This document shows, piece by piece, positions 1 through 10,995 of a DNA stretch of 64,000 nt. The notes under the pieces are model-generated. The model saw only the letters and a list, made by a program, of their open reading frames with translations, was not told the DNA's origin and ran no database searches. Source of the stretch: Boesenbergia rotunda (Eukaryota > Streptophyta > Magnoliopsida > Zingiberales > Zingiberaceae); NCBI GenBank assembly GCA_024364735.1, contig JAGFNQ010007681.1:1-64000 (forward strand), written 5' to 3'. The translations under genes and the position numbers were made by a program. Every line of letters starts with the position of its first letter. The first letter of the stretch is position 1.

Positions 1-2
1 AG

Positions 3-370
3 TTATTGGTTGTGGTCTAGACTAGGTGTCTCTGTAATGTCTATTAGAGTTTCTTGAACTTCATCAAGTTCAATGCCACTCCCACTGTTTTCTTGTAAAA
101 GAAATTCTTTTTCCAGAAATACAGCATGCCTTGAAACAAACACCTTTTGTTCCAAGGGATGATAGAATTGGTAACCATTCGTTTCCTTAGGGTATCCAAT
201 AAATAGACATTTATCAGACTTAGCATCCAATTTGTCTGATACAATCTGCTTCACATAAGCAGGACAACCCCATATCTTAAGGTGAGTTAAGTGGGGTTTC
301 TTACTATTCCATGTCTCATATGGAGTAGTAGAGACTACCTTGGTCAGGACTCTGTTTAGCAAGTAAACAG
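3..370 (-). pseudogene. Angela integrase, C-terminal part (downstream of solo LTR)
   Basis: Translates to the segment after the copia integrase core, with the motifs TPYE, HLKIWGCPAYV and KCLFIGYPKETNGYQFY, all typical of the integrase C-terminal region. It continues the reading that is broken at 1775. The codons on either side of the inserted SIRE LTR join once the LTR and one copy of its 5-bp target duplication are ignored. The open reading extends to the window edge. Confidence 0.85.
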
Positions 371-482
371 TGTTGGTGCAGAAATGCACCTAAGTCAAAC
401 CTGTGTTTTGATAATGGCAACATAGGTCAAAAGTTAAGTCTTTCTTGTTTTCTAACAAGTTAATCAAGTGTGCAGGAAAAGC

Positions 483-784
483 CCTAGCGAAAGACTGCTA
501 GGCACTAGCAAAGGAATGCCAGGAAAGAAAGCCCTAGCGAAGGATTGCTAGGCAACTGGCGAAGGACTGCCAGCATCAAGCCCTAGCGAAGGACTGCTAG
601 GCACTGGCGAAGGACTGCCAGCACCAAAGCCCTAGCGAAGGACTGCTAGGCAACTGGCGAAGGACTGCCAGTTTACAAGACCTGACAAAGGACCGTCAGG
701 CAAAAGTCCAACCAAAGGAACGGTTGGCATCAGGTAAATTCTCCCGAGAGGAGTAGGTGAGGACGCGTTCCCCGTCGAGGGAAC
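483..784 (+). repeat. Array of covarying short stem-loops in SIRE LTR
   Basis: Ten consecutive cassettes lie at 483-502, 505-522, 533-552, 556-573, 582-601, 604-621, 631-650, 654-671, 681-700 and 708-727. Each has a 5- or 6-bp stem and an 8-nt loop of the type GAAGGACT or AAAGGAAC. Stems alternate between CCTAGC/GCTAGG and CTGGC/GCCAG, then change to CCTGAC/GTCAGG and CCAACC/GGTTGG. Only the second cassette has a mismatch. Two further short stem-loops follow at 741-753 and 767-784 (GTTCCC/GGGAAC). Confidence 0.85.
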
Positions 785-1050
785 AGTAGGCGTCGGTTCG
801 ACCTAGGGCTCCATTTAGGAGACCAAAGTCAGAACCAAGACAGCTAAGGCTGTATAAAATAATAATTAATTATTTTATTGTGTTTTGGACTAACCCTGAA
901 TGCAGGACCGAAGGAATGTGTGTCTGCAACTCAGAGAGCCTCAAAGGAGTGAGGCAGCAGCTGAGTAAGGCGCCCTGAGTGTCCAGGGCGCCCTCAAGGT
1001 GAACCAGAACCAAGCGAAGCAAAATGAGCTTCAGTTGCTTACTGGGCAAG

Positions 1051-1140
1051 GCGCCCTCAGCAGCGAAGGCGCCTTCGTCAGCGAAGGCGCCCTCAGCAGC
1101 GAAGGCGCCTTCGTCAGCGAAGGCGCCCTCAGCAGCCAAG
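1051..1140 (+). repeat. 18-bp tandem repeat built on GGCGCC palindromes
   Basis: Five units of exactly 18 bp alternate between a CCCTCAGCAG type and a CCTTCGTCAG type. Each contains GGCGCC, and neighbouring units can pair: GGCGCCTTCG with CGAAGGCGCC around a 4-nt loop gives a 10-bp stem. The repeat leaves several frames open on both strands, which explains the short apparent ORFs at 870-1360. Further GGGCGCC-type palindromes follow at about 1313-1343. Confidence 0.85.
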
Positions 1141-1342
1141 GCGCCTCCAGCCCAAGCCTGCGAAGCTCAAGCTTTATCCACAGCGAGATCTCTGCGCGGA
1201 AGAAGTCAGCGAAGGCACCCTCTACGACCAAGGCGCCCTCACGGTCAAACTTTATCCCTGTTCGAGCGGGATAGAAGTTGACCAAGCGATATGCGGATCG
1301 CTTGACACGTGTCAGGGCGCCCCCGACGTCCAGGGCGCCCCT

Positions 1343-1362
1343 GGGTGCTATAAATAGCACCC
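1343..1362 (+). promoter_or_regulatory. TATA box inside a perfect palindrome, SIRE LTR
   Basis: TATAAATA sits in the middle of a stem GGGTGCTAT / ATAGCACCC with a 2-nt centre. It is about 970 bp into the LTR, where a U3/R promoter is expected. It is preceded by GC-rich palindromes and followed by about 400 bp to the LTR end. Confidence 0.75.
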
Positions 1363-1774
1363 AACGCCCAAGCCTTCAACATCAACTTCGCTCCCAAGCT
1401 TCAACGCTCTTCTACGCTCACGCCGTGCTCCGGAAACGCTTCACCTCGAGCTAACGACGTCCTGCCTGCCCCCGAAAGAGTCGACCTACTCCGGACGTCG
1501 GTAAAAGAAGAGCGTAATTTTTGTTATTTAATATTCTATTGCATTTAATTTTGTAAATCAAATTGTGTAACTTATTTGCGCCAAATATAGAATTGCCCAA
1601 AGTAAACGGTCAACGACCGTGGGCCTTGGAGTAGGAGTCGACACAGGCTCCGAACCAAGTAAATCGATTGCGTCTCTGTGTCTTTCCTTTAATTTCCGCT
1701 GCGTACCTAATCTTATTCAAATCCGAAAGTTTCCCGATATTCACCCCCCCTCTATCGGGCTTCTCGATCCAACA

Positions 1775-2683
1775 AACAGCTGTCTTAAGTGCATAGCCCC
1801 AAAAGGATTTTGGAAGAGTTGCATGATTCATCATCGACCTAACCATGTCCATCAAGGTTCGGTTGCGCCTCTCAGATACAGCATTATGCTGTGGTGTATA
1901 CGGCGGAGTCCATTGGGATAATATCCCATTGTCCCTAAGATAATCTTGAAACTCTTGACTTAAGTATTCACCACCCCGATCGGATCGAAGTATTTTAATA
2001 CTTTTGCCAAGCTGTTTCTCTACTTCATTTCTGAACTCTTTGAATTTCTCAAAGGCTTCAGATTTGTGTTTCATCAAGAACACGTACCCGAATCGTGAGT
2101 GATCATCGATAAAGGTGATGAAGTAGCTATAGCCTCCTTGTGCAAGAGTTGACATTGGTCCACATACATCAGTATGTATTAGACCAAGCAATTCTCCCAC
2201 TGGATTACCTTTTCCGGAAAAGGGTAATTTGGTCATCTTGCCTTTTAAGCATGATTCGCATGTATCAAATGAACCGGGTTCAAATGATTCCAAAATTCCA
2301 CATCGGTGTAATTCGGTCATGCGTTTCTTACTTACATGGCCAAGACGACAATGCCAAGTGTAGGAGTCTATTCGATTATCTATTCGAGCACGTTTGTTGC
2401 TAACTTCGATATTGAAAACGTCACTGGATAAATCTAACGTGTAGATACCATTGCACAAAGTTCCATTCCCATAAAGAACGCCATTTAAAGTTATGTAACA
2501 ACAATTGTTACTAAAAGTTAAATGATAACCCTTTTCATTCAAACATGAAATAGATACAATGTTCTTTATTAACGAAGGAACAAAATAACAATTATCCAAT
2601 TCTAAGACACGTCCAGTGGGGAGCTTTAGCAAATATGTTCCGATGGCAACAGCAGCAATCTTTGCTCCATTTCCAACTCGCAA
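1775..2683 (-). pseudogene. Angela integrase, N-terminal and catalytic part
   Basis: Contains the GAG-pre-integrase zinc region (HCRLGH, then CESCLKGK) and the DDE core: aspartate in HTDVCGP, aspartate in RSDRGGEY, glutamate in the AVSERRNRTL region. The protein integrates element cDNA into chromosomes. The frame is open from about 2683 down to the insertion junction at 1779, where it runs into the SIRE LTR. Upstream, the join to the protease (2690-2850) is frameshifted. All catalytic residues are retained in this half. Confidence 0.9.
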
Positions 2684-3161
2684 TTGCTTCTCCTTTGACG
2701 AGTCTTCTTCTATTCCTTAGCCCCTGTATGTCATTACATATATGTGAGCTACACCCAGTATCAAGTACCCAGGTATTTGAGGAAATAGAGTGACATTCAA
2801 TAACGAAGATACCTGAAGAGGATGGGGCATCGGATGCCTTATTCTTCATGGACTCAAGATAAATCTTGCAGTTTCTTCGCCAGTGACCCTCCTTGCCACA
2901 ATGATGGCAAGTTCCTTTTGGTTTCTTTTCAGTCTTTTTGGCCTTTTTCTTCTTTCCTTTATTCTGTTCTTTGGCCTTCCTCTTAGAACCTTTCTTCGAG
3001 GAACCAACTAACAGTACCGCTTTTGATCCGGCTTTACAGAAGGCTCCACAGTCTTCAGCAGGTTGAGCAACTCGGAATGGTGGTCTCTAGTTTGTTCATC
3101 CGATAGTTCATCACAAATTGTGAATAACTTTTGGGCAAACAACTCAGAATTAAGTCAATAC
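2684..3161 (-). pseudogene. Angela zinc knuckle and protease region
   Basis: Near 2870-2912 the minus strand encodes a CCHC knuckle (CHHCGKEGHWRRNC), the nucleic-acid-binding end of Gag. Near 2760 it encodes the aspartic protease start, VLDTGCSSHIC, with the DTG active-site motif. Lysine-rich sequence lies between them. The protease frame shifts near 2690, before the integrase frame begins. Confidence 0.8.
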
Positions 3162-3619
3162 TTAGTTCATGATCCATTGCAAAACGAGTGTGTTCAGTCG
3201 CTCAATGTACCCCAACATCTTTAACACAAACTGCGAGGCAGAAGTGCCTTCCTGCATCTTAGTGGTGAAGAGGAGTCTGGAGACTTCGAACCTTTCGGAT
3301 CTCGCCTGCTCTTCAAACAACTCATGAAGATGGAAGATGATGGTATAAGCATCCATATGCTCATGCTGCTTTTGCAGCTCAGGTATCATAGAGGCTAGCA
3401 TGATGCAACTCGCAAGTTCAGAATCGGTCACATGTTTCTGATAGGCCACTAGCTGGTCTGGAGTTGCACCTTCAGGAGGTTGGTTAGGAAGTTGATCTTC
3501 AAGGACATAAGCAAGCTTCTCTGCTTGAGGACTATCCTCAGGTTTCGAAGCCAGTCCATGAAGTTTGGCCCAGTCAGTTTATTGGTGTCCAAAATGGAAC
3601 GCAAATTCAGAGAAGACAT
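3162..3619 (-). pseudogene. Angela gag, frameshifted
   Basis: Starts at ATG 3619 with MSSLNLRSILDTNKLTG, a typical copia Gag opening. The frame is lost by a small deletion around 3530, about 30 codons in, and the homologous reading resumes in another frame through 3449-3162. That part has the helical capsid-like segment (HLHELFEEQARSERFEVSRLL) of the UBN2/Gag-copia family. Gag would form the virus-like particle. This copy cannot make it. Confidence 0.85.
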
Positions 3620-5324
3620 GATCGAGTGATTAACCTAGAAACACAAATTGAGCTTATGTGAGAAGAATGATAAAGAATGTATCAATATACATTAATTAAA
3701 ATCCTATTTATTTATCAAATTGAATAACCCTTTTTATCAATTCGGGAGATTGTAGGAGCATCTCCAAATAGGTTGATATCCAACCATAGATAAGAACAAC
3801 CATGGCTGTGGCCATCAAGTTTTTCTTAGCTATGAAGGTAGGTAATTATACCGATTACACATCACATATATGTAACTATCACTTTATGCTATCAACTAAT
3901 TGAATGTTTGCATAAATCATTGGGTTGTTAACTCATTAACAAGTATGCAACTTTATACATAGCACCCAACTGCACCTCTCTTTGCATCGACCTTGGCTGT
4001 GGCACAACAAATCGATGCTCCAAGCTTAAGGCTGACCCATTAATCAAGAAATAGTTTTAATATGGTTGGAGCTCATTCAACCGTTTAGTCAGGCTTGGAT
4101 GTGTCCAACAACCAAAACTAAGGATTGACCTCTGACTCCAACTATATTATCCATAAACTAATTCCATGGTTTGAACATGTTGAGGTTCAAGCCGGGCATG
4201 GATGTGTCCATCAACCCAAACGAGAAACAAAACTCCGATTCTAACCATATTAATGGAAGGTGTTGGCCTTAATATTTTGTAAGGGGTTTTGGGTCTCATC
4301 CTTTCTTTTCTAAGCACATTCATGACATAGAATTATGTCATGACTAACGATTTCCTTAATAAAGTATGTATGTGACTTAATTTATCAAGTCTCATTATTT
4401 GAATTAGGAACCGGATTTCCTAATTCTAATTTCATACTTTATTTAAGGAATTGTTTTGGGAAACAATTTCCTAAATTGTCATAATCAATTTCGGAAATAA
4501 TATGTTTTAAGACTTTGATTTCTCTAAATCAAATCTTATTAAATTAAGAGACAAATCCCTTAATTCAACCACATATTATTTTCATGAAAATCTCATTTAA
4601 GAAACTCTATAGGAAACCATTTTCCTAATTAATTTTGGAGACAACAATATGTAAGAGCATCACCTCTTAAACATATTTTATTCATGGATTTAATTAATTA
4701 CAACAAATTGTTTTCTAAGGGTGGCTCCCCGAGGCTCAGATACCCAAAGAAAAGTAATTCGTTGTAAATCCAATTTGGACGGCTCCCCGAGGCTCAATCC
4801 AAATCAAACATGACAATTTCATTTAAAATTGGTAAATTAAATTACAACAACTAACTTTAAATTGGACGGCTCCCCGAGGCTCAATCCAAAATAAAGAATT
4901 TTGTTGTCAATTTAAAAACCAATTCAAATTTAATTGTCAATTAACTGTCCATAAATTTGTCTAGACTTTCTTGAAAGAAAGTGCCCAAAATTGCGAGATT
5001 TCATAAATACGTTTTCAGAATAATTGTAAGTTTCTGGTACAAAGAAAACTTACATATTTCCAAAATTGGAAAATTTCTAAAACAGAAAAATTCCTAAAAT
5101 TGTGAAGTTTCCAAAGATGGGAAGTTTTCACAATTATTATAAAATTTCAGAAATTAGAAAATTTCAAAAGTTTGCGAAATTTCATGAGGATTTCCAAACA
5201 TAAAAATTCCTAAATCTAAAATTTATTATAATTTGAAAGTTTCCATAATTGAAAAATTTTCCAAAATTGAGATCATGACAAAGTTTTCCGCAAAACAATT
5301 ATATGATTATGTCGAACACTAACC
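3620..5324 (-). other. Angela 5' leader (untranslated) with repeated stem-loop
   Basis: AT-rich, non-coding DNA between primer site and gag, about 1.7 kb, as in BARE/Angela elements. It contains three exact copies of the 16-mer GGCTCCCCGAGGCTCA at 4723-4738, 4781-4796 and 4868-4883. The last two lie between TTTGGAC or TTGGAC and ATCCAAA, giving small hairpins. Such leaders hold dimerisation and packaging signals; assigning that role here is inference. Confidence 0.6.
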
Positions 5325-5337
5325 GGCTCTGATACCA
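5325..5337 (-). promoter_or_regulatory. Primer-binding site, initiator tRNA-Met type
   Basis: The minus strand reads TGGTATCAGAGCC one base after the LTR end. This is complementary to the 3' end of plant initiator tRNA-Met and is the usual copia primer site. Confidence 0.9.
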
Positions 5338-5338
5338 C

Positions 5339-7625
5339 TGTTGGGACCGGGTGCATGTTGACAAGGATACGGGTTCGTAAAATTCTAAATTTTTACGTGC
5401 AGCGGAAGAATTAGCATAAAATAATTTCTCAAATTATTCTAACCACGTATCTAGCATGCAACCTTATGGTGTGTGGACATGATCATAAAATAAAACTTTG
5501 CGGAAAAGTAAACTAATTTACCAAGTACCTCGCGTAACTCGAAGTAAGGGACGAGATCCAACCGTAGCGTCCCTTGGAAGCTTCGCCTCTATTCGCGTCC
5601 ACGCCGAGTTCTCTTCGGGATGACTTCGCAAAGTCACGAGTTTTGTGCCGACGAGAACTACTAGATTCTCTAAAGGCACAACTAGAACAACAAGAGAAAA
5701 GATAGGAAACTAACCACCAAGTTAACGGAATCAAAATTCCGGGAAAAGAAGGAAGGAATCGCGATCCGCTTCTTCTTCTTCTTCGACTCTTCCTTGGTTG
5801 TTGTTGCTCACGCCAACCCTAGATGGGTGGATGGTGCGCCGGCCCTAATGGGAGCTTGGGGCGCCGGCCCTAAAAGGATCAAGGGGCGCCGGCCCTAAGG
5901 GGAAGAGAAGGGGAGGAAGAGAATAAGAGAGAGAGAGGGAGAGAATTAATCTCTTGATTACTCTATTGATCAAGGAACTTAAGCCTAGCCTTGGTTCCTT
6001 TATATAGTAATCTCTCCCTTGCCAAGTCTCCTCTTTAACGGAATTTTTCATAACAAATTTATCCTATAAATTCTCTTATGAATTATTCCGTTTAAACCAA
6101 GTTTTATTATAACTAACTTTATAATAAAACAAATACTTCTCTCCTTTTATTATGGAATAAATTTTATAAGAAATTTATAAACTTTCTTATTATGGAAAAA
6201 TCAATTCATAATTGATTTTATAAAATTAAAATAAACCATTTCATGGATCATTTTAATTTCCATAAAAGAATAAATTTCTATAAATTTATTTATATAAATT
6301 TCTTTACACAAATTTATTTATCCATAATTTATAAAACAAATCGCGCTAGATTTATTTTATTAATTAAACCAAATAAATTGGTTTCTTCCCCTTGATGTGG
6401 CCGGCCAAACCAAAGGGGTTTGGCACCCTCTTTGGTCGGCCAAACCAAGCCGAACCGATCGCGAATTAAACTCATTTAATTCGCCCAATAAGCCTTCAAA
6501 AGACTTAGCCATTTTTAGTTTCCGTTGCGCCTTTGATTAACTCAGATTCGACTTATTTCTCTTGATCGGAAAATCCAATTTTCAACTCGTTTTAAATCCC
6601 TCGGATTACTCGTAGTGCGTGTGACTAAATAGGCTTTCGATTTATGTTGGCTGTCTATAATCAACTAATTATAGAACGATCATGAGTGGCACCTAGTAGT
6701 ACATCATAACCCCCAATTAATCGAAAGATCAACGGTTGACCTCAGAAGTAATTCCGAAACCCTTCAGCAGCTCTAATGAATCGTGCCTCATTCTCTTCAC
6801 CATCTTATACCCACTTGGTTCAGGACATGGTCTGTTTGTGTCAGTCCCCACTAGACTGACTACGTCACACCTAGCCCAAGTAATGTCTTTCTCGTCCTTT
6901 GGATTTCTAATTGCTCTCATGTATTTTAGAGACTCGCACTCTAAACATGATATGCTCTGGCCAGAGGCTTTGAGTAACAATCCGACGATAGGCCTGGGTA
7001 TACATCTCCTCGCAAGGAGTGGTGAATCCTTTGTAGGCTGTTCAAACATCTTCGGGCACTTCGGCTTATACCCAATCATCCTAGGTCCACACCTCCTTGG
7101 AGATGCTTGCTTAAGATGTTAAAGTATAAGTCTCCATGACCAAGATGACTTGAACACCGCAAGTCAAAGGAACATCGCACTTAAGCCGCAGTAAGAACTT
7201 CATTGACATATCTATATAGATAACCATATGAAGTCTTACAGCTAGTCACTCCAATGAACTAGTTCCCTTAACTAGCATCCATGTTTATCTCCGGACATCC
7301 CAATGTCACCAGCCAGTGAGAATCAGCTGATTAGAGAATAACCCATGCTAGTCTCAACAGAATTGATAGTGTCCGTTTTATCAATTCATCGACTAGGGAT
7401 ATTTTCAATACTTCACATTTGCACATTTAGAGATAATCACTAGTTGTGATCCCATCACAAATTCTCTTATGCTGTGAATTGTATTGCGGACATTCAGTAG
7501 ATGAGTTTAAGATCCCAATCAAATACACAAACATGTATACTCAAATAGTGAATTATCATTTATTAAAATAAATGTTTACAATCATAAGGCGATTGCCTTA
7601 GGACACTTCTCTCATATCACTAACA
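5339..7625 (-). mobile_element. Angela 5' LTR, 2287 bp
   Basis: On the minus strand it begins TGTTAGTGATATG at 7625 and ends GGTCCCAACA at 5339, next to the primer site. A TATA box (TATATAAAGG on the minus strand, 5997-6006) lies in the U3/R region. The sequence beyond 7625 starts CGAAC, the expected target duplication; the partner copy is outside the window, so this is untested. No gene is seen within it. Confidence 0.85.
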
Positions 7626-8410
7626 CGAACAAAATCACCAAGTCGGGTCATACGCCCAACCGACCTTCATTGCTGAGTCAGGATATCGACCCGACCAAGC
7701 CACAATCTCAAGTCTGGAAAAAGGCCAGGTTGGAAGACTAATAACACGAGTCGCTCAAGCGCCTGACACTTAACCAAATTCTCAAGTCGGCCAAAAAGGG
7801 CCAAACTAAGGGGACCAGTATGAACATCCCAAATAGCCGATTTTAGAGTGAGGGATCAAAACAAAATAGTGAAAAGAGAATGTTCAGAGCCGAGAAAGTC
7901 CTAATTAAGCAACGCAGCCGATCCGGGATGTCACCCCGACCTAACGACATCCCCGAGTTAGGGGACCGACCTGACCTCATGGTATTCCTGGGCTCGGACG
8001 TCAGCTCAGTCGAACATCTGACCGAGTAGATGTCTCTAGCCTTCGACACTTAGCGAAAACTCCCTACCCGACCTGAAGGAGTCTGCCTTACGATAACGAT
8101 CTAAGTGACCCGGGTGACCCATACTTTGTACAATTTGGAGGAATAACTCATAATACCGACCTTCAACGAACAGAGCGAACACATCAAATAAGCAGCACTT
8201 AGCAAAAAACCCATGCGTCGCAAATAGTTAAACGAAATAAAGAAAAAGAAAAATCTACAGAAATGAGTTCAGGCTCGGGGCCATCACAAAACTGAGCCTT
8301 GGAGGCCAAGTCAGGAAGTCAAGTGTCATTATAAGAATTTTCAGAACTTAAAGATGGAGAGAAAGCAGACTGAGCAGTAGCTCGGGCGAAGGGAGGTCGG
8401 GCCCACGAAG

Positions 8411-10793
8411 CTAAGTAAATTTTGGGAAGGCGTCAGGAGGGAGTGAGGCCTTGATTAAGGATAGCTTCACCACGTTGGGAAGCAGGTCAGTCGGAAGATG
8501 GCCGGCCTCCATGAGTTGTTGTATTGCGCCCTCTGCCCCATGCCTCATCATACCCACGAACTTCTGGGTCACCTGCTGCCGAAAGGGCTGAGACTGCACA
8601 TAAGCCAATCTAGCCTGTTCGATCCGGGCCGGTTCCCCAGCTTTGAAGTCGGCTAGCTCTTTCTGCAAACGGCCATCTCGGCGTCTCGCTCCTTGAGTTG
8701 GGCGTCCTTGGCTGTCAGACCTGCCTCCGTACTTACCAGTTGTGCTTCTAAGCCTGAAAGGCTTCCCGCTGAGCTTGGAGTTCTGTCGCCTTACCCTTCA
8801 AGGTTGCGAGTTCGGTATCTTTGTCCCGGAGGGCCTGCTGGTGAGTGGCGGATGCCTCCCGCAGTTTTTGCTGTAAGTCGCGGACCTCACGGATTTTCTG
8901 GTCCAGGTCAGAACGAGCATGGGCTTCGCTAGTAAGGGCAGTTTTCTTCGTGGCCTCGGCGGCCTCCAGCCGAGTGCCGAGCTGATCTATTTCGCGGCCT
9001 GAGGCTGCCAGCACCTCATGCGTCCGTTCCAGATTGATGTTGTTCTCTGCTAATTGCGTTCGTAGGGAATTACTTCATTTAGGAGTCGGGCCCGACCCTC
9101 GTCGCCGGCCGGGAGAGCACATTGAGTCAGTTGATGCTCTAAGCTCTCTATCTTGTACTCAGCCGCCCGGCGTTCCCTAACATTCGTGACCAGGGCCTTG
9201 GTGACTGCCTGGCCCTCGACCCATAGCTGTACAAAAACGAACAATATGAGAAAAGAACGAAAAGGGCGAAGGTTAGGAAAAGGAATACCTTGATCATGTC
9301 CATGGCAAAGTTATCGGCCAGACTAAAAGGACTTCGCCCTTCAGTTGGTACCAGGCCATGGTCCCAAGCACCAGTCAGATGACCGTGGAGGTTGATTGGC
9401 TGGGGCTCGACCATCCGGAGCAAGTGAGTCTCGGAGGGGAGCTGCAGCTCTAAGGGCACTCGAGGGATGTCGTGCATAACTAGGAGGGCGGCAGCAGCCT
9501 CTTCGCTAATCGGATCCTCAACGGGCGTCGGGCGAGCAGGGATGGAGCTGGAGGCTAAACTCGCCGGTAGGGGTGTGCTCGGTCTAGGCAAGGGAACCTC
9601 GGGCCGGGCAGCGCTGGAAGATGGAGCGAGGGTTCCCGGGTGAGGGGAGGCCGAGCGTGAAGTTGAAAGCCGTATCCTGACTCGACCGGGCAAGGGAGCG
9701 GGCAGCTCTGGCGCCCTCTCGGGTTGGACCTGTGTCGCGGGAGTGCTGGAGGAAGCGGCTTCTCGAGGCCTTTTCTTTTTCTTGGGCGCACGTGAAGAAG
9801 ATGGACCCGTAGTCGCAGTCTGCCTTGTGGCCTCCACGGGGACCTCGGGAGGGTCTGCCGCAACGCTTTGGCCTAACACTTCCAATTCCGGATCGCTCTC
9901 CGCCCCACTCGGTTGCCCAGGAGCGGGTGTCGTCCTCACGGGAGGCACATTTCGGAGGGCCAGCAATTCGGCCGCCCGAGTGTTTAGCGCCTCGTCCTCC
10001 AGAGCCAACTCTTCATCGAGGAGGGCGTCCATCAGGGCTTGAGCTGCGAGTCAGAAAAAGTTTTAGTTAGCATTAAAAGAGTAGTAAATAAGAAGGGGAG
10101 TTTACCATAAGTGTCGGGCAGTCGGGCAGGGATCTGACTCAGCCGGCAAATATAAAGCATGGCCTCGCTCAGCAATTTGCCGACATGAAAATGGCGTCCT
10201 CCGATTTTAGAAAAGGCTGATCGAAATCCGGGGTCAGCGCGATACCTTCGAGGGGTAGCAGGGTGGTCAGGTAATTCCTCTAGCCAGTTAAGAGGCCAGG
10301 ATGCAGGCGGGGTGGTGCTTATGTAAAAAAAGTGGGATTTCCATCCCTTGTTCGAAGAAGGAACCTTGTCTAGAAAGGCGGTGTTGACCCTGGCCTGGAA
10401 AAAGAAACACCCGGGCTCTTGCATCTTAAGGTAAAAGAAGAGATGGAAAACCCTAGGGGAAAGGGGAACTCGGAAGGACTCGAAGATGACCACCGTGCCG
10501 CATAGGATCCGAATCGAGTTCGGGGCTAGTTGGGAGAGGGACACCTGAAAATACCGACAGATCTCTACAATAAAGGGATGCAAAGGGAATCGCAGGCCGG
10601 CTAGAAGGTGATCCTTAAAAACGGTAAAGTAGTTCACCGGGGCTTGATTAGGTCGACCGTCTCGTGAGGGGAGAATAAAAAGGTGATCTTCTGGAATGCG
10701 ATAATCTATGCGAAGGGTTTCTAAGGAACCCAGGCTCAAGGTCAAGCGAACAGTGGTATAACACGGCTCAGGTGCAGAGGATGAGCAGGCCAT
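8411..10793 (-). pseudogene. Antisense extra ORF of Tat element: 'putative gypsy-type transposase' domain plus coiled coil
   Basis: Three exons can be traced on the minus strand. Exon 1 (10106-10793) encodes a domain like the plant 'transposase (putative) gypsy type' family (PF04195), with YRIPEDHLFILPS and FPLHPFIVEICRYF. Exon 2 (9289-10043) is Pro/Ser/Arg-rich and low complexity. Exon 3 (from 9226) is a long coiled coil (RRAAEYKIESLEHQL, then REVRDLQQKLREA) ending near 8411. Splice sites are consensus: G/GTAAAC to GCAG/C, and AAG/GTATTC to ACAG/CT. Frameshifts near 9058, 8745 and 8670 break the coiled-coil exon, so this copy is decayed. Function is unknown; despite the family name no catalytic motif is visible. 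Confidence 0.75.
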
Positions 10794-10987
10794 ATAGTCG
10801 GACTCAGGAATTAATAGAAGGGATTCAGGCAGGGAGAAGAGTACCTAACGTTAGGGCTCGGGGTAAAACGCTGATCGCCGGAAGCACTGTTCGTCGGAAC
10901 TCAAGAAAGTCAGGCAGTGGAGGTCGGATAGAAGCGAAAAGAGAAGCGAGAGGCAAAGTGAAAAGGAGTGAAATGAAGGGATCAACC

Positions 10988-10995
10988 TATTTATA
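10988..10995 (-). promoter_or_regulatory. TATA box for the antisense ORF
   Basis: The minus strand reads TATAAATA, about 195 bp upstream of the ORF start at 10793. Transcript-leader-like, pyrimidine-rich sequence lies between them. It suggests the antisense ORF had its own promoter rather than using the LTR. Confidence 0.55.

Larger units (their letters stand above)
371..1774 (+). mobile_element. Solo LTR, SIRE/Maximus-type Ty1/copia, 1404 bp
   Basis: Begins TGTTGG and ends CCAACA, and is flanked by the exact 5-bp duplication AACAG at 366-370 and 1775-1779. There is no internal coding sequence, primer site or second LTR, so it is a solo LTR left by LTR-LTR recombination, or less likely a tiny non-autonomous element. 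The C-run followed by TCTATCGGG shortly before the end is typical of SIRE-type LTRs. The U3 part carries two hairpin arrays and a TATA box in a palindrome. The first bases form a small hairpin (GGTGCA-GAAA-TGCACC, 375-390). It interrupts the integrase of the Angela element. Confidence 0.9.
1..7625 (-). mobile_element. Ty1/copia element, Angela (Tork) type, 5' part; 3' end outside window
   Basis: Reading from high to low coordinates, the element shows a 5' LTR (5339-7625), a tRNA-Met-type primer site, a 1.7-kb leader, gag, a CCHC knuckle, protease and integrase. Reverse transcriptase, RNase H and the 3' LTR lie beyond position 1. Gag-protease-integrase order before RT is the copia order. The long LTR, the long leader and the LTR start containing GTGTCCTAAGGCAATCG resemble BARE/Angela elements. 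Gag and protease are frameshifted and the integrase is split by a solo LTR (371-1774), so this copy cannot encode its proteins. The Angela assignment rests on recalled family features and is likely but not proven. Confidence 0.85.

Noticed and set aside
483..727. CRISPR-like regular repeats
   Set aside because: Plant nuclear DNA inside an LTR; repeats differ between cassettes and there are no unique spacers.
870..1360. Overlapping 85-109-codon ORFs on both strands
   Set aside because: They lie in the GGCGCC tandem repeat of the SIRE LTR; an 18-bp period keeps frames open.
9743..10070. Plus-strand ORFs opposite the antisense ORF exon 2
   Set aside because: Shadows of a GC-rich, Pro/Ser-coding exon with supported splice sites on the other strand.
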